A DNA stretch of 64,000 nucleotides, taken from contig NZ_JABXYK010000001.1 in assembly GCF_013378445.1 (NCBI RefSeq), positions 496,001 through 560,000 on the forward strand, in the 5' to 3' direction. The notes beneath the pieces are model-generated. The model searched no databases. It had not been told where the DNA came from and saw nothing but the letters and a program-made list of their open reading frames with translations. A program made the translations under genes and the position numbers. The stretch is from Mycoplana rhizolycopersici (GTDB lineage: Bacteria; Pseudomonadota; Alphaproteobacteria; Rhizobiales; Rhizobiaceae). Shown piece by piece: positions 39,556-49,516 of this stretch; position 1 is the first letter of the stretch; each line of letters begins with the position of its first letter.

Positions 39556-39828
39556 TTACATTTCCTCGCCGAAGCGGTTGGCAACGAGTGCCTCCAGCGC
39601 CGAAACCACTTCGGCGGCCTGCAGGCCGGTGGCACTGACGTGAACGGAGCATCCCGGGCTGGCGGCCAGCATCATCAGGCCCATGATCGACGTGCCGCCG
39701 ACGGTCATGCCGTCCTTGGAGACGGTCACCTCGGCGTCGTAGCCGTCGACGGTCTGCACGAATTTCGCCGAGGCACGGGCATGGAGGCCGCGCTTGTTGA
39801 TGATGAGGAGTTCTTTCGTGACGGACAT
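39556..39828 (-). CDS. ptsH: Phosphocarrier protein HPr
   Basis: 90 residues from ATG 39828; an in-frame ATG at 39861, overlapping the EIIA stop (ATGA), would add 11 residues and is a real alternative. It carries the PTS phosphate on His16 (INKRGLHARASAKF) and has the regulatory Ser47 in VGGTSIMGLMMLAASPG, the target of HprK. With no sugar EII nearby it is likely regulatory, as in other alphaproteobacteria. Confidence 0.93.
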   Translation of the reverse strand: MSVTKELLIINKRGLHARASAKFVQTVDGYDAEVTVSKDGMTVGGTSIMGLMMLAASPGCSVHVSATGLQAAEVVSALEALVANRFGEEM

Positions 39829-39857
39829 GGTCGAACCGTGAGTGGAGTGGGCGTCGT

Positions 39858-40259
39858 TCACTTGCCGCTGAGGACGCGGCTTGCGACGTTGATGTATTTC
39901 CGTCCCGCTTCGGACGCCTCCAGAAGCGCGCGTTCCATGTTTCCGTCATTGCGCACGCCGGCAAGCTTGATCAGCATCGGCAGGTTCACCCCGGCGATGA
40001 CTTCGACCGAGCCGCTGCTCATCACGGATATGGCGAGGTTGGACGGCGTGCCGCCGAACATGTCGGTCAGGATGATGACGCCCTGACCGCGATCCGCACG
40101 CTGCGCCGCTTCGAGAACATCCTGCCGGCGCTGGTCCATGTCGTCTTCAGGGCCGATGCAAACGGTTTCGATCGCCTCTTGCGGCCCCACGACATGTTCA
40201 AGTGCCAGGCGGAACTCTTCCGCCAGCTTGCCGTGGGTGACAAGCACCAGTCCGATCAT
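39858..40259 (-). CDS. PTS mannose-type EIIA component
   Basis: 133 residues from ATG 40259. It starts MIGLVLVTHGKLAEEFRLAL with the phospho-acceptor His9, has GVIILTDMFGGTPSNLAISV and ends with NLPMLIKLAGVRN. It belongs to the EIIA-Man family but stands without membrane partners, so it probably accepts phosphate from HPr for regulation. Its stop overlaps the possible longer ptsH start. hprK is 149 bp upstream on the same strand. Confidence 0.93.
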   Translation of the reverse strand: MIGLVLVTHGKLAEEFRLALEHVVGPQEAIETVCIGPEDDMDQRRQDVLEAAQRADRGQGVIILTDMFGGTPSNLAISVMSSGSVEVIAGVNLPMLIKLAGVRNDGNMERALLEASEAGRKYINVASRVLSGK

Positions 40260-40408
40260 ATGCACCGCTCCAATTGCCCAAATTATCGGCAGCCGTACAT
40301 ACCGCACTGCGAAAAAGACGTCCACCGTTGGGGAGGTCATCTTGTCGATGAATAGGCCGAGCGCAAGTTAAAAATGCCCCGGACCCGGCAATTCGCGACG
40401 CGTGCATG

Positions 40409-40864
40409 TCAATTTTGCGCGAGAATGGGCAACAAATGCAGCAATCTCTCGAAGCAGTCGAACCCGTCGTCGATAGGCAGGCGAGTGAGGGGGAGGCGTT
40501 GTCCGGGCATCAGTTCGTACTCCTCCCCTTCGGGCGCGAGACGCTCCGAAAACGGCGGCCGGACGAGGCCGATCGCATGCGATAGGATGGCGCCGGAGAT
40601 GCTCGGAACGCTGACGATCGCAGCCCCGCGCACCTCGGCAAGGCCGGCAATGGTGGAAGGGTGGCGGGCGATGACGGAGGTGTCTGCGAGCGACACCATG
40701 ACCTGGTCGTCGGCGACGAGCGCGGAAAAGAGGCCGCGCGAGCCGGCCCTGCCGATGCAGTGCAATGCGGCGGCCGTCTTCCCTGAGCCTGAAGGGCCGA
40801 CGAATATGAGTCCTGTTGTACCGATGACGATCGCCGTGCCGTGGACGTTGACTGTCCGGCTCAT
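40409..40864 (-). CDS. hprK: HPr kinase/phosphorylase, short form
   Basis: 151 residues, only the C-terminal catalytic domain of HprK (Gram-positive HprK has about 310). The P-loop is IFVGPSGSGKTAAALHCIGR, followed by LVADDQVMV and EVRGAAIVSVPS, the family signature region. Its ATG overlaps the chvG stop (ATGA). It is likely to phosphorylate HPr on Ser47. The short form is known in alphaproteobacteria, so it is not a truncation. Confidence 0.92.
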   Translation of the reverse strand: MSRTVNVHGTAIVIGTTGLIFVGPSGSGKTAAALHCIGRAGSRGLFSALVADDQVMVSLADTSVIARHPSTIAGLAEVRGAAIVSVPSISGAILSHAIGLVRPPFSERLAPEGEEYELMPGQRLPLTRLPIDDGFDCFERLLHLLPILAQN

Positions 40865-42696
40865 TTACCGCGGCCCGCTGGCAGTGAGAGGATGAAGCGC
40901 GCACCCTTGATCTCACCGGTGCCGCGGTCGACGATGTTTTCGGCCTTCAGCGTACCGCCGTGCGCTTCGGCGATCTGCCGCGAGATCGACAGGCCGAGGC
41001 CGGAATTCTGCCCGAAGCCCTCGCTCGCCGGGCGGTCGGTGTAGAAGCGCTCGAAGATGCGGTCGATATCCTCGGCCTGGATGCCCGGACCGTTGTCCTC
41101 GATGCGCACGATACGGCGGCCGTTGCGCCCGTTCGAAAGCCGCACGACGATCCGCCCGCCCTGATCGGGAACGAAGGAGCGCGCGTTCTCGATCAGGTTC
41201 GTGATGATCTGGCCGATGCGCAGCTCGTAGCCGCTAATGTCGAAGCGCGCCTTCGGGTTGTCGTTGCGATCGACGACGAAGTCGAGGATGACGGGCTTCT
41301 TGTTGCTGCGCACCTGGCGCGAAATGTCGACGAGGTCGCCCAGCAGCTTTTCGAGATCCACCGTCTTGGCGTCGCTACGAGCCAGTTCTGCATCGAGGCG
41401 CGAGGCGTCGGAGATGTCGCTGATGAGGCGGTCGAGGCGGCGGACGTCGTGCTGGATGACATCCATCAGGCGCTTCTTTGACTCTTCGGTGCGCGCCAGC
41501 GGCAGCGTCTCGACGGCACTGCGCAGCGACGTGAGCGGATTTTTCAGTTCGTGGCTGACGTCGGCGGCAAAGCTCTCGATCGCGTCAATGCGGTCGTACA
41601 GCGCAGTCGTCATCTCGCGGATGGCGACCGAGAGATTGCCGATCTCGTCCTGCCGCGACGAGAAATCGGGAATTTCCTCGCGCTCCTTGGCGCCGCCGCG
41701 GCGGACGCGGATCGCTGCCGCCGACAGACGACGCAGCGGATTGGCGATGGTGCTGGAAAGAAGCAGCGACAGGAACACGTTGCCGAGTGCCGCCACGCCG
41801 AAGACACGCATGATCGCAAGGCGCTCGGCGTGAACGATCTTGTCGATGTCGCCGGCCTGCGTCGAAAGCAGCAGCACGCCGAGCACGGCGCGGAAGCGCT
41901 GGACGGGGACGGCGACCGAAACGATCAGCTCGCCCTTGTCGGTGACGCGCACGACGGCGCCGCGAACGCCGGTCAGCGCGTTCATAACCTCGGGGTAGAT
42001 GGAACCGTCGCCGCCAGGTGCTTCCTTGTACTCGGGGAGATTGCCCGGCTGCAGCACCCGGTTGAACCACGCGCTGAACCGGTCAAAGAACGAGCTTTCC
42101 TCCGGTTCCATCGGCGGCAGGTCGAAACGCAGCACCTGTCCCTGGGTGTAGAGATGGCGCGAATCGAGCAGCAGGTTGGCGTCCGTGTCGTAGATGCGTG
42201 CCCGCACCCGCGCCGGCGAGATCAGTCGCCGCAGCACCGGGGCCACGCGCTCCGGATTGATCGGAAAGTCGAGATCCTCGTCGTTGGGAAGCGGTGTGAT
42301 GCTCTGGCCGGCCTGCAGCTCAAGCAGCTTTTCCGGATCGACGGTGATCGAGTTGGTGTCGACGGATGCCGAAGCGGATATGGCGCCGGCGATGATTTCG
42401 CCCTGCGTCAGCAGGCTTTCGACGCGGGCATCTATCAGGCCCTCGCGGAACTGGTTGAGATAAAGAATGCCGGCGACCAGCACAACGAGCGCGACGAGAT
42501 TGAAGAACAGGATCCGTCGCGTCAGGCTGGAGAAGACCGCATTGCCGAAAATGCGACGAATGAGCTTGAACGGATAGGTCCAGTAGGAACGCACGGGCCG
42601 CGGGTCCGGGCGGCCGTCCTGGTCGTCCAGCTCCTTGTCCAGCGAGTTTTGCGCTACTGCAGTCAATTCATTCGACCGGCCCCTGGCCGCCTCCAT
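40861..42696 (-). CDS. chvG: Sensor histidine kinase ChvG (ExoS)
   Basis: 611 residues from ATG 42696; ATG 42723 is an alternative. A transmembrane segment ([20 protein letters not shown]) is followed by a periplasmic domain of about 250 residues, a second segment ([20 protein letters not shown]), a HAMP region, the H-box [20 protein letters not shown] and the ATPase motifs [18 protein letters not shown] and [16 protein letters not shown]. With ChvI it responds to acid and envelope conditions and controls exopolysaccharide, motility and symbiosis/virulence. It is 66-93 bp from chvI and coupled to hprK. Confidence 0.95.
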   Translation of the reverse strand: MEAARGRSNELTAVAQNSLDKELDDQDGRPDPRPVRSYWTYPFKLIRRIFGNAVFSSLTRRILFFNLVALVVLVAGILYLNQFREGLIDARVESLLTQGEIIAGAISASASVDTNSITVDPEKLLELQAGQSITPLPNDEDLDFPINPERVAPVLRRLISPARVRARIYDTDANLLLDSRHLYTQGQVLRFDLPPMEPEESSFFDRFSAWFNRVLQPGNLPEYKEAPGGDGSIYPEVMNALTGVRGAVVRVTDKGELIVSVAVPVQRFRAVLGVLLLSTQAGDIDKIVHAERLAIMRVFGVAALGNVFLSLLLSSTIANPLRRLSAAAIRVRRGGAKEREEIPDFSSRQDEIGNLSVAIREMTTALYDRIDAIESFAADVSHELKNPLTSLRSAVETLPLARTEESKKRLMDVIQHDVRRLDRLISDISDASRLDAELARSDAKTVDLEKLLGDLVDISRQVRSNKKPVILDFVVDRNDNPKARFDISGYELRIGQIITNLIENARSFVPDQGGRIVVRLSNGRNGRRIVRIEDNGPGIQAEDIDRIFERFYTDRPASEGFGQNSGLGLSISRQIAEAHGGTLKAENIVDRGTGEIKGARFILSLPAGRGK

Positions 42697-42788
42697 CCCG
42701 GCTGGGATGCCACCGCCGCCCATGCCGATGCAAGAAAATTCGAACCGTGACCGCGGCTTTCCGGCCTGTCGGCCCCTCTAGGTGGCGT

Positions 42789-43514
42789 TCAGGCCGATTC
42801 GCGGAACCGGTAGCCGACGCCGTAGAGCGTTTCGATCATGTCGAACTCGCCATCGACCATCTTGAACTTCTTGCGCAGCCGCTTGATGTGGCTGTCGATT
42901 GTGCGGTCGTCGACGTAGACCTGCTCGTCATAGGCGGCATCCATCAGTGAATCGCGGCTCTTGACGACGCCGGGCCGCTGCGCCAGCGCGTGCAGGATCA
43001 GGAACTCGGTCACCGTGAGCGTGACCGGCTCGCCCTTCCAGGTGCAGGTATGGCGCTCCTGGTCCATCACCAGCTGGCCGCGCTCCAGCGAGCGCGCCTG
43101 CGCGTCGCCCGGCTTTGCCGGAGTGACGACGCCTGCGGCTGCGGCCTCGCGGCTTGAGGCGCGCCGGAGCACCGCCTTGACCCGTTCGACCAGAAGCCGC
43201 TGGGAGAAGGGCTTGGTGATGAAGTCGTCCGCGCCCATCTTCAACCCGAAGAGCTCGTCGATTTCCTCGTCCTTGGACGTGAGAAAGATCACCGGCAGGT
43301 CGGACTTCTGCCGCAGCCGTCGCAGCAGCTCCATCCCGTCCATGCGTGGCATCTTGATGTCGAAGATCGCCAGTTGCGGCGGGCGGGCCAGCAGCCCGTC
43401 GAGCGCGGAGGCACCATCCGTGTAGGTTTCGACGCGGTAGCCCTCGGCCTCCAGTGCGATCGACACGGACGTCAGAATGTTCCTGTCGTCGTCCACTAGT
43501 GCGATCGTCTGCAT
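42789..43514 (-). CDS. chvI: Response regulator ChvI
   Basis: 241 residues from ATG 43514 ([20 protein letters not shown]); longer starts at 43535 or 43676 lack family similarity. The receiver domain has acidic Asp8-Asp10, phospho-acceptor Asp52 in [13 protein letters not shown] and Lys in [18 protein letters not shown]. The C-terminus is an OmpR-type winged helix ([36 protein letters not shown]). Partner of ChvG. The divergent region to pckA is 329 bp and holds the operator-like repeats at 43676-43731. Confidence 0.96.
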   Translation of the reverse strand: MQTIALVDDDRNILTSVSIALEAEGYRVETYTDGASALDGLLARPPQLAIFDIKMPRMDGMELLRRLRQKSDLPVIFLTSKDEEIDELFGLKMGADDFITKPFSQRLLVERVKAVLRRASSREAAAAGVVTPAKPGDAQARSLERGQLVMDQERHTCTWKGEPVTLTVTEFLILHALAQRPGVVKSRDSLMDAAYDEQVYVDDRTIDSHIKRLRKKFKMVDGEFDMIETLYGVGYRFRESA

Positions 43515-43675
43515 CCTGCTCGTCTCCATCGTCATGTGCGCCTCACTGATTTGCTTAGGGGCCTGGCCCGGGCGATCGTTATGGTGCGCTTCCTTGGGGG
43601 TAAACGTGGAACAAATTGTGGCAATCGCTTCGGTGCGACAAGAGGTGCATGGAAAGATAGTCCGCACAGGGGCCA

Positions 43676-43731
43676 TTTAAATCGATTTTCTAAACGATTT
43701 AAAAAGTCGTACATATTATTAAATCGATTAA
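43676..43731. promoter_or_regulatory. AT-rich LacI-type operator cluster upstream of pckA
   Basis: Three related sites occur in 56 bp: AAATCGATTT (43679-43688, perfect palindrome), AAACGATTT (43692-43700) and AATCGATT (43722-43729, perfect, flanked by TTAA and AA). The first and second also form a 9-bp inverted repeat, TTTAAATCG (43676-43684) with CGATTTAAA (43695-43703). A central CG in an AT palindrome is typical of LacI/GalR operators. In Sinorhizobium pckA is repressed by the LacI-type PckR, which is not encoded here; that it binds these repeats is inference. The rest of the 329-bp chvI-pckA gap shows nothing recognisable. Confidence 0.6.
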
Positions 43732-43843
43732 TATACTGATATCATTGACTTATTTTGAGTGACGGCTTGCCTTTCTCCGCGGCAAAGATTAGCTTGCAGT
43801 CAAATTCACTCTCTCCCCTTAAATCGCGAAGGAAAACTCGGCC

Positions 43844-45454
43844 ATGAAGGAACTGGGCATTCGCAACCCCTCGTGCGGCCTCGATGCGATCGGTTTCAAG
43901 GATGTGGCGGCTGTCCGCTACAACCTTGCCGAAGAGGAACTGTACGATGAGGCGTTGGCTCGCGGCGAAGCCGTCAAGACTGCCCACGGCGCCTTGCGCG
44001 CCCTGACCGGACAGCACACCGGTCGCTCTCCGAAGGACAAGTTCGTCGTTCGGGATGAGAACACGACCGGCCAGATCTGGTGGGACAACAACAAGGAACT
44101 GTCGCCCGCGCATTTCGAGACGCTCAGGCAGGACATGCTGGCGCATGCCGCCGGCAAGGATCTGTTCGTCCAGGACCTGATCGGCGGCGCAGACAGCGAG
44201 TACGCCCTGCCGACGCGCGTCGTGACCGAGCTCGCCTGGCACTCGCTCTTCATTCGCAATCTGCTGATCCGCCCGGCGAAGGAAGCTCTTAATAGCTTCT
44301 TGCCGAAGCTGACCATCATCGACCTGCCCACCTTCAAGGCGGATCCGGCGCGTCACGGCGCCCGCACGGAAACGATGATCGCCTGCGACCTGACCAACGG
44401 CCTGATCCTGATCGCGGGAACGTTCTATGCCGGTGAGATGAAAAAGTCGGTCTTCACCGCGCTGAACTATATCCTGCCGGCGAAGAACGTCATGCCGATG
44501 CACTGCTCCGCCAATGTCGGGCCGGATGGCGATGCGGCAGTCTTCTTCGGCCTGTCGGGCACCGGGAAGACCACGCTCTCGGCCGATCCGACGCGTACGC
44601 TGATCGGCGACGACGAACACGGCTGGGGCGAGAACGGCATCTTCAACTTCGAAGGCGGCTGCTATGCCAAGACGATCCGTCTTTCGGCCGAGGCCGAGCC
44701 GGAGATCTATGCCACCACGCAGCGTTTCGGCACGGTTCTCGAAAATGTCGTGCTCGATGCCAACGGCGTGCCGGACTTCAACGACGGATCGCTGACGGAG
44801 AATACCCGTTGCGCCTATCCGCTGCACTTCATCCCGAATGCCAGCGAAACGGGTCGCTCCGGGCATCCCAAGACGATCATCATGCTCACCGCGGACGCGT
44901 TTGGCGTCATGCCGCCGATCGCACGTCTGACGCCTGATCAGGCCATGTACCACTTCCTGTCCGGCTACACCGCCAAGGTGGCTGGCACCGAGCGCGGCGT
45001 TACCGAACCCGAAGCGACCTTCTCCACCTGCTTCGGCGCCCCCTTCATGCCGCGCCACCCGACCGAGTACGGCAACCTGCTGAAGGCGCTCATCGCCGAG
45101 CATGGCGTCGACTGCTGGCTCGTCAACACCGGCTGGACGGGCGGTGCCTATGGCGAAGGCCGCCGCATGCCGATCAAGGCGACCCGCGCGCTGCTGGCCG
45201 CAGCACTCGACGGTTCGCTGAACGGCGCGCTCTTCCGCCGCGACGACAATTTCGGCTTCGAAGTTCCCGTCTCGGTGCCCGGCGTCGATACGAAGATCCT
45301 CGATCCGCGCTCGACCTGGGCGGACGGCTCGGCCTATGACCGCCAGGCTCGCAAGCTGGTCGACATGTTCGTCACGAACTTCGCCAAGTTCGAGGACCAT
45401 GTCGACGGTGGCGTGCGTGACGCAGCACCCGGCATCCGGGTGGCCGCCGAATAA
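43844..45454 (+). CDS. pckA: Phosphoenolpyruvate carboxykinase (ATP)
   Basis: 536 residues. It converts oxaloacetate plus ATP to phosphoenolpyruvate plus CO2, the first committed step of gluconeogenesis. The family motifs are visible: [36 protein letters not shown], the kinase loop [35 protein letters not shown] and [15 protein letters not shown]. It is monocistronic, ending at a strong hairpin. It is divergent from chvI. Confidence 0.98.
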   Translation: MKELGIRNPSCGLDAIGFKDVAAVRYNLAEEELYDEALARGEAVKTAHGALRALTGQHTGRSPKDKFVVRDENTTGQIWWDNNKELSPAHFETLRQDMLAHAAGKDLFVQDLIGGADSEYALPTRVVTELAWHSLFIRNLLIRPAKEALNSFLPKLTIIDLPTFKADPARHGARTETMIACDLTNGLILIAGTFYAGEMKKSVFTALNYILPAKNVMPMHCSANVGPDGDAAVFFGLSGTGKTTLSADPTRTLIGDDEHGWGENGIFNFEGGCYAKTIRLSAEAEPEIYATTQRFGTVLENVVLDANGVPDFNDGSLTENTRCAYPLHFIPNASETGRSGHPKTIIMLTADAFGVMPPIARLTPDQAMYHFLSGYTAKVAGTERGVTEPEATFSTCFGAPFMPRHPTEYGNLLKALIAEHGVDCWLVNTGWTGGAYGEGRRMPIKATRALLAAALDGSLNGALFRRDDNFGFEVPVSVPGVDTKILDPRSTWADGSAYDRQARKLVDMFVTNFAKFEDHVDGGVRDAAPGIRVAAE

Positions 45455-45494
45455 GACCGCCTGTCAGGCTCTGAAACCGAGCATGATTCACGTG

Positions 45495-45518
45495 AAACCC
45501 GGCTTTGGCCGGGTTTTT
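45495..45518 (+). terminator. Intrinsic terminator of pckA
   Basis: A 9-bp stem (AAACCCGGC at 45495-45503 with 45508-45516), 4-nt loop TTTG, then TT within a run of five T. It starts 40 bp after the pckA stop. Confidence 0.88.
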
Positions 45519-45623
45519 CGCATCTGCCCGCGGGAAGGATGCCGGTGGCCGCAATTGCCGCGCGCACGGGATTTCGCCACGGACCTGCATGCGCTATGCA
45601 GGAGGCCAATCGAGGAAATATCC

Positions 45624-46058
45624 GTGGCCAGCGACCCGCTTCATATCAAGGGATCCATTGTCATTGCCGGCTGGGAACTGACCGAGCAGTTCGTTCTGGC
45701 CGGCGGTCCCGGCGGCCAGAACGTGAACAAGGTTTCCACCGCCGTCCAGCTGTTCTTCGACCTGCGCAGTTCCCCCTCGCTCAATGACCGGATCAAGGCC
45801 AATGCCGCAGGCCTCGCCGGTCGCCGGCTATCGAAGGACGGCGTTCTGATGATCGAGGCCAACCGGTTCCGCAGCCAGGAGCGCAACCGGGAGGATGCGC
45901 GCGAGCGGCTGAAGGCGCTCATTCTCGAAGCGGCGGAACCGCCGCCGCCTCCGCGGAAAAAGACACGGCCCTCGAAGGGGGCGGTCGAGCGGCGGCTCAA
46001 GGAGAAAGCCGGGCGCTCCGGAGTGAAGAAGATGCGCGCCAAGCCGTCCGGAGATTGA
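45624..46058 (+). CDS. arfB: Peptidyl-tRNA hydrolase ArfB (ribosome rescue)
   Basis: 144 residues from GTG 45624, 6 nt after GAGGAA; the frame is open far upstream but only from here does it match the family (VASDPLHIKGSIVIAGWELT). The catalytic GGQ is in LAGGPGGQNVNKVSTAVQL. The basic C-terminal tail (PPPRKKTRPSKGAVERRLK) inserts in the mRNA channel of stalled ribosomes in the known E. coli protein. It hydrolyses peptidyl-tRNA on non-stop ribosomes. Release factor 1 or 2 would be over twice as long. Confidence 0.92.
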   Translation: MASDPLHIKGSIVIAGWELTEQFVLAGGPGGQNVNKVSTAVQLFFDLRSSPSLNDRIKANAAGLAGRRLSKDGVLMIEANRFRSQERNREDARERLKALILEAAEPPPPPRKKTRPSKGAVERRLKEKAGRSGVKKMRAKPSGD

Positions 46059-46165
46059 CGGCAGCGGCGAAAGACGCCTTGAAGAATGCCGGAAATGGCC
46101 TAGCTTTTCTCTGGTATTTTAGCAGTTGCGCTTCCGGCCGGCTGCCGGATTTTCAGGAGGAAGTG

Positions 46166-46681
46166 ATGGGCCTATTCAGTTTTATCAAGAATGCGGGAAA
46201 AAAGCTCGGCATCGGCGGCGAGGAAGAGACGCCGAAGTCCGAGGACGTCAAGAAGGAACTCGATTCCTTCGCACTCGGCACGGACAAGGTCGAAGTCTCG
46301 GTTGACGGCGACAAGTGCGTTCTGAAGGGCGTAGTTGCTGACCAGAGCGTCTTCGAAAAGGTCGTGGTCGCCGTCGGCAATACGCTTGGCATCTCCAAGG
46401 TCGAAGCGGCGGAACTGAAGATCGTCCCGCCTGATTCCGGCCTGAAGCTCGCAGAGGCCGACATGACCGCCCTCGTCATGGCGGCGACACCGGCAAGGGA
46501 ACCCGTGTTCCACACCGTCAAGAAGGGCGAGAACCTCTGGAAGATTGCCGAGGCCGCCTACGGCAAGGGCAAGGGCGCCAAGCACACCATCATCTTCGAC
46601 GCCAACCGCCCGATGCTGAGCCATCCCGACAAGATCTATCCGGGACAGGTGTTGCGCATACCGGACCTCAGCGAAGCCTGA
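46166..46681 (+). CDS. Kbp-like BON/LysM protein
   Basis: 171 residues from ATG 46166, after AGGAGGAAGTG. The N-terminus MGLFSFIKNAGKKLG, a BON domain (about 35-95) and a C-terminal LysM domain (FHTVKKGENLWKIAEAAYGK, then HPDKIYPGQVLRIPDL) are the layout of E. coli Kbp (YgaU), a cytoplasmic potassium-binding protein. There is no signal peptide. The likely role is potassium sensing rather than peptidoglycan binding; this rests on similarity by eye. Confidence 0.85.
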   Translation: MGLFSFIKNAGKKLGIGGEEETPKSEDVKKELDSFALGTDKVEVSVDGDKCVLKGVVADQSVFEKVVVAVGNTLGISKVEAAELKIVPPDSGLKLAEADMTALVMAATPAREPVFHTVKKGENLWKIAEAAYGKGKGAKHTIIFDANRPMLSHPDKIYPGQVLRIPDLSEA

Positions 46682-46700
46682 CATCGGCACAAGGCAGGCA

Positions 46701-47318
46701 ATGGCAGCGCACGCGTCTCTCTCCGGTTTCCGCTACCTGCCCGGCTATTTCGACCGGCCGGCGCAGGAGGCGCTCCTGGGGGAGATCCGTGCCGTTGCCG
46801 CCGCGGCACCGCTCTTCGTTCCGACCATGCCGAAGACCGGTCGGCCGATGTCCGTCCGCATGACGAATTGCGGTGATCTCGGCTGGGTAACGGATCGCGA
46901 GCGCGGCTATCGTTATCAGGACCGGCACCCGGTGAGCGGTGCCCCCTGGCCTGCCATCCCGGCGTCGCTGCTGCAGTTGTGGGGCGACGTGGCCGGCTAT
47001 GCGAAGCCGCCGCAGGCCTGCCTGGTCAATTTCTACGACGGACAGGCAAAGATGGGCCTCCATCAGGACCGCGACGAGCGGAACTTCGAGGCGCCGGTCG
47101 TTTCCGTTTCGCTGGGGGACCAGTGCCTCTTTCGCATCGGCGGCACCGAGCGGGGCGATCCGACACGATCGCTGCGGCTTTCAAGCGGCGACGTGGTGGT
47201 TCTGGGCGGTGACAGTCGGCTCAGCTTCCATGGGGTGGACCGGATCTATCCGGGTACGTCCACGCTTCTGAAAGACGGCGGGCGCATCAACCTCACACTC
47301 CGTCGCGTCGAGCCATAA
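46701..47318 (+). CDS. alkB: AlkB-family 2-oxoglutarate/Fe(II) dioxygenase
   Basis: 205 residues. The Fe(II) ligands are His121 and Asp123 in GLHQDRDERN and His177 in LSFHGVDRIYPG; the 2-oxoglutarate Arg residues lie in RINLTLRR. VNFYDGQAKMGLH, SVSLGDQCLFRIGG and the start FRYLPGYFDRPAQ match AlkB. It removes methyl groups from 1-methyladenine and 3-methylcytosine in DNA. It begins 19 bp after the Kbp-like gene and could be co-transcribed. The short 84-bp gap to coaA holds nothing notable. Confidence 0.9.
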   Translation: MAAHASLSGFRYLPGYFDRPAQEALLGEIRAVAAAAPLFVPTMPKTGRPMSVRMTNCGDLGWVTDRERGYRYQDRHPVSGAPWPAIPASLLQLWGDVAGYAKPPQACLVNFYDGQAKMGLHQDRDERNFEAPVVSVSLGDQCLFRIGGTERGDPTRSLRLSSGDVVVLGGDSRLSFHGVDRIYPGTSTLLKDGGRINLTLRRVEP

Positions 47319-47402
47319 AGCACGTCGCACACAGGTGTGACGTGTCGCGTAAATCCTCTTTCACGCGAGACGTCTTGGCGTGCGCGACCGGCGGAAGGAT
47401 GC

Positions 47403-48401
47403 TCAGATCTTGCGCAGGCCGACGGTTTCGACGAGGTGATTCTGGCCCTTCTGCAGGATGAGGTCGGCGCGCGGCCGGCTCGGCAGGATGTTCTGGCGCA
47501 GGTTCTTCAGGTTGGTGTTCTGCCAGAGCCCTTCGGCGATCGACAGCGCCTCTTCCTCGCTGACCTGCGAATAGCGGTTGAAGTAGGAATCCGGGTTCTT
47601 GAAGGCGGTCTCGCGCAGCCGCATGAAGCGCTCCACGTACCAGTTGTGGATCAGTGCCTCCTCGGCGTCGATGTAGATCGAGAAGTCGAAGAAGTCCGAC
47701 ACCATCGGCACCACCTTGCCGTCGGCCGGCAGGCTGCGCGATTGCAGCACGTTGATTCCCTCGAAGATCAGGATATCCGGCCGGTGGATGACCTGGAACT
47801 GGTCCGGCAGCACGTCGTAGGTCAGATGCGAGTAGGTCGGCGCCTTGACGTTCGGCTGCCCGGCCTTGATCGCCGACAGGAAGCGCAGCAGCGCTCCCAT
47901 GTCGTAGCTTTCGGGAAAACCCTTGCGATCCATCATGTTTTCGCGCTTCAGCACCGCGTTCGGATGCAGGAAGCCGTCCGTGGTGACGAGATCGACCTTC
48001 GGGCTGGAGGGCCAGCGCGACAGCAGTTCGGCAAGGATGCGGGCGGTGGTCGATTTGCCGACCGCGACCGATCCGGCGATACCGATCACGAACGGCGTCT
48101 TCGATTCGTCCGACAGGCTCAGGAAGCGCTTGCGCTGCTGGAACAGCAGGTGCGACGACTCCACATGGGCGGAAAGCAGGCGAGACAGCGATAGGTAGAT
48201 GCGCCGCACTTCGTCAAGGTCGATCGGGTCGTTCAGCGAACGCAGCCGCTGTACCTCGTCGGCCGTCAGCGTCAACGGCGTGTCGGCGCGGAACTGCGAC
48301 CATTCCTCGGCGGAGAAGAAGCGGTAGGGCGAATAATGATGGTTGCCGTAGTCGTCGGGAATGTCCGCCCGATTCATGCCATGCAGAGGCTGCGTGATCA
48401 T
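47403..48401 (-). CDS. coaA: Pantothenate kinase, type I
   Basis: 332 residues from ATG 48401, overlapping the hisE stop (ATGA); ATG 48377 is an alternative. The frame is open much further upstream across hisE and hisF, but the family begins near [17 protein letters not shown]. The P-loop is [20 protein letters not shown] (around residue 105), followed by [20 protein letters not shown] and [17 protein letters not shown]. It phosphorylates pantothenate in CoA synthesis. It is the last gene of the his operon here. Confidence 0.95.
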   Translation of the reverse strand: MITQPLHGMNRADIPDDYGNHHYSPYRFFSAEEWSQFRADTPLTLTADEVQRLRSLNDPIDLDEVRRIYLSLSRLLSAHVESSHLLFQQRKRFLSLSDESKTPFVIGIAGSVAVGKSTTARILAELLSRWPSSPKVDLVTTDGFLHPNAVLKRENMMDRKGFPESYDMGALLRFLSAIKAGQPNVKAPTYSHLTYDVLPDQFQVIHRPDILIFEGINVLQSRSLPADGKVVPMVSDFFDFSIYIDAEEALIHNWYVERFMRLRETAFKNPDSYFNRYSQVSEEEALSIAEGLWQNTNLKNLRQNILPSRPRADLILQKGQNHLVETVGLRKI

Positions 48402-48718
48402 TTCGTCCGGCCCGCCTTCTCGGCGATGCCGGACTTGCCGGTCCGCCGCTCCAGTTCGTTCATGATGTCGGCAAGTTCGACGCCGCCGATCTTCAGGACC
48501 ACCATCAGGTGATAAAGCAGGTCGGCGCTCTCGCTTACCAATGCGGTGCGGTCCCCCTCGATCGCCGCGATCACCGTTTCCACGGCCTCTTCGCCCAACT
48601 TCTTCGCCGCCTTCGGCTGGCCGGCGGCGACAAGCTTTGCCGTCCACGATTCGTCCGCAGACGCCGCCGCCCGCGTGGCGACGATGCGTTCCAGATCGGC
48701 AAGGGTGAATTCGCTCAT
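48398..48718 (-). CDS. hisE: Phosphoribosyl-ATP pyrophosphatase
   Basis: 106 residues, the stand-alone HisE form. It hydrolyses phosphoribosyl-ATP to phosphoribosyl-AMP. Metal and substrate residues lie in [18 protein letters not shown] and [20 protein letters not shown]. It follows hisF by 21 bp and overlaps coaA by 4 bp. HisI (cyclohydrolase) must be encoded elsewhere. Confidence 0.95.
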   Translation of the reverse strand: MSEFTLADLERIVATRAAASADESWTAKLVAAGQPKAAKKLGEEAVETVIAAIEGDRTALVSESADLLYHLMVVLKIGGVELADIMNELERRTGKSGIAEKAGRTK

Positions 48719-48739
48719 CGGAGGTTCCTGTCCTGACGT

Positions 48740-49516
48740 TCAGTCGAGCCGCATGGCAATGCCGTGTTCGGCCATGTAGCGCTTGGCTTCGCCGACCGTG
48801 TAGGTGCCGAAGTGGAAGATCGAGGCGGCCAGCACCGCCGTCGCGTGCCCGTCGCGAATACCCTCGACCAGATGGTCGAGGTTGCCGACACCGCCCGAGG
48901 CGATCACCGGCACCGGGACGCGGTCGGCGATCGTGCGCGTCAAGGCGATGTCGTAGCCGCCCTTCTGGCCGTCGCGGTCCATCGATGTCAAAAGCAGTTC
49001 GCCGGCCCCGCGCTCGACCATCTTCTCGGCAAAGGCGACGGCATCGATGCCGGTAGCCTGCCGGCCGCCATGGGTGAAGATCTCCCAGCGGTCCGCCTCG
49101 CCCTCCTTCGACACCTTCTTGGAGTCGATCGAGACGACGATGCACTGGTTGCCGAACTTGTCTGCGGCCTCCGCCACGAAATCAGGGTTCTTTACCGCTG
49201 CAGAGTTGATCGAGACCTTGTCCGCACCGGCAAGGAGCAGCTTCCGGATATCGGCGACGGAACGGACGCCGCCGCCGACCGTCAGCGGCATGAAGCAGTG
49301 CTCGGCCGTGCGCGCGACGACGTCGAAGATCGTGTCGCGGTTGTCGGAGGAGGCGGTGATATCGAGAAAGCACAGCTCGTCGGCGCCAGCCGCATCATAG
49401 GCCCTGGCTGATTCCACCGGGTCGCCGGCGTCTACCAGATTGACGAAGCTGACGCCCTTGACGACGCGGCCGTCCTTGACGTCCAGGCAGGGGATGACGC
49501 GGGCCTTGAGGGTCAA
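48740..49516 (-). CDS. hisF: Imidazole glycerol phosphate synthase, cyclase subunit
   Basis: 258 residues from TTG 49516, 7 nt after AGGAGG, giving [20 protein letters not shown] as the N-terminus; no ATG or GTG fits better. The catalytic Asp residues lie in IPCLDVKDG and [13 protein letters not shown], and the phosphate sites are [12 protein letters not shown] and [12 protein letters not shown]. It forms imidazole glycerol phosphate using ammonia from HisH. Its rare start codon coincides with a partial repeat of its own 5' end in the micro-ORF just upstream. Confidence 0.93.
   Translation of the reverse strand: MTLKARVIPCLDVKDGRVVKGVSFVNLVDAGDPVESARAYDAAGADELCFLDITASSDNRDTIFDVVARTAEHCFMPLTVGGGVRSVADIRKLLLAGADKVSINSAAVKNPDFVAEAADKFGNQCIVVSIDSKKVSKEGEADRWEIFTHGGRQATGIDAVAFAEKMVERGAGELLLTSMDRDGQKGGYDIALTRTIADRVPVPVIASGGVGNLDHLVEGIRDGHATAVLAASIFHFGTYTVGEAKRYMAEHGIAMRLD

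Noticed and set aside
37984-40086. A 700-codon plus-strand frame antisense to ahcY and the PTS genes
   Set aside because: The minus-strand genes show strong conservation; the antisense product has low-complexity Asp/Val/Leu composition typical of shadows.
43719-43731. TTAA-N5-TTAA as a CtrA-binding site before pckA
   Set aside because: CtrA sites need a 7-bp spacer; here it is 5, and the CG-centred palindrome explains the bases better.
47403-49145. A 580-codon minus-strand frame covering coaA, hisE and part of hisF
   Set aside because: Only the last 332 codons look like a protein family (CoaA). The upstream part is the out-of-frame shadow of hisE and hisF, whose own frames have clear motifs.
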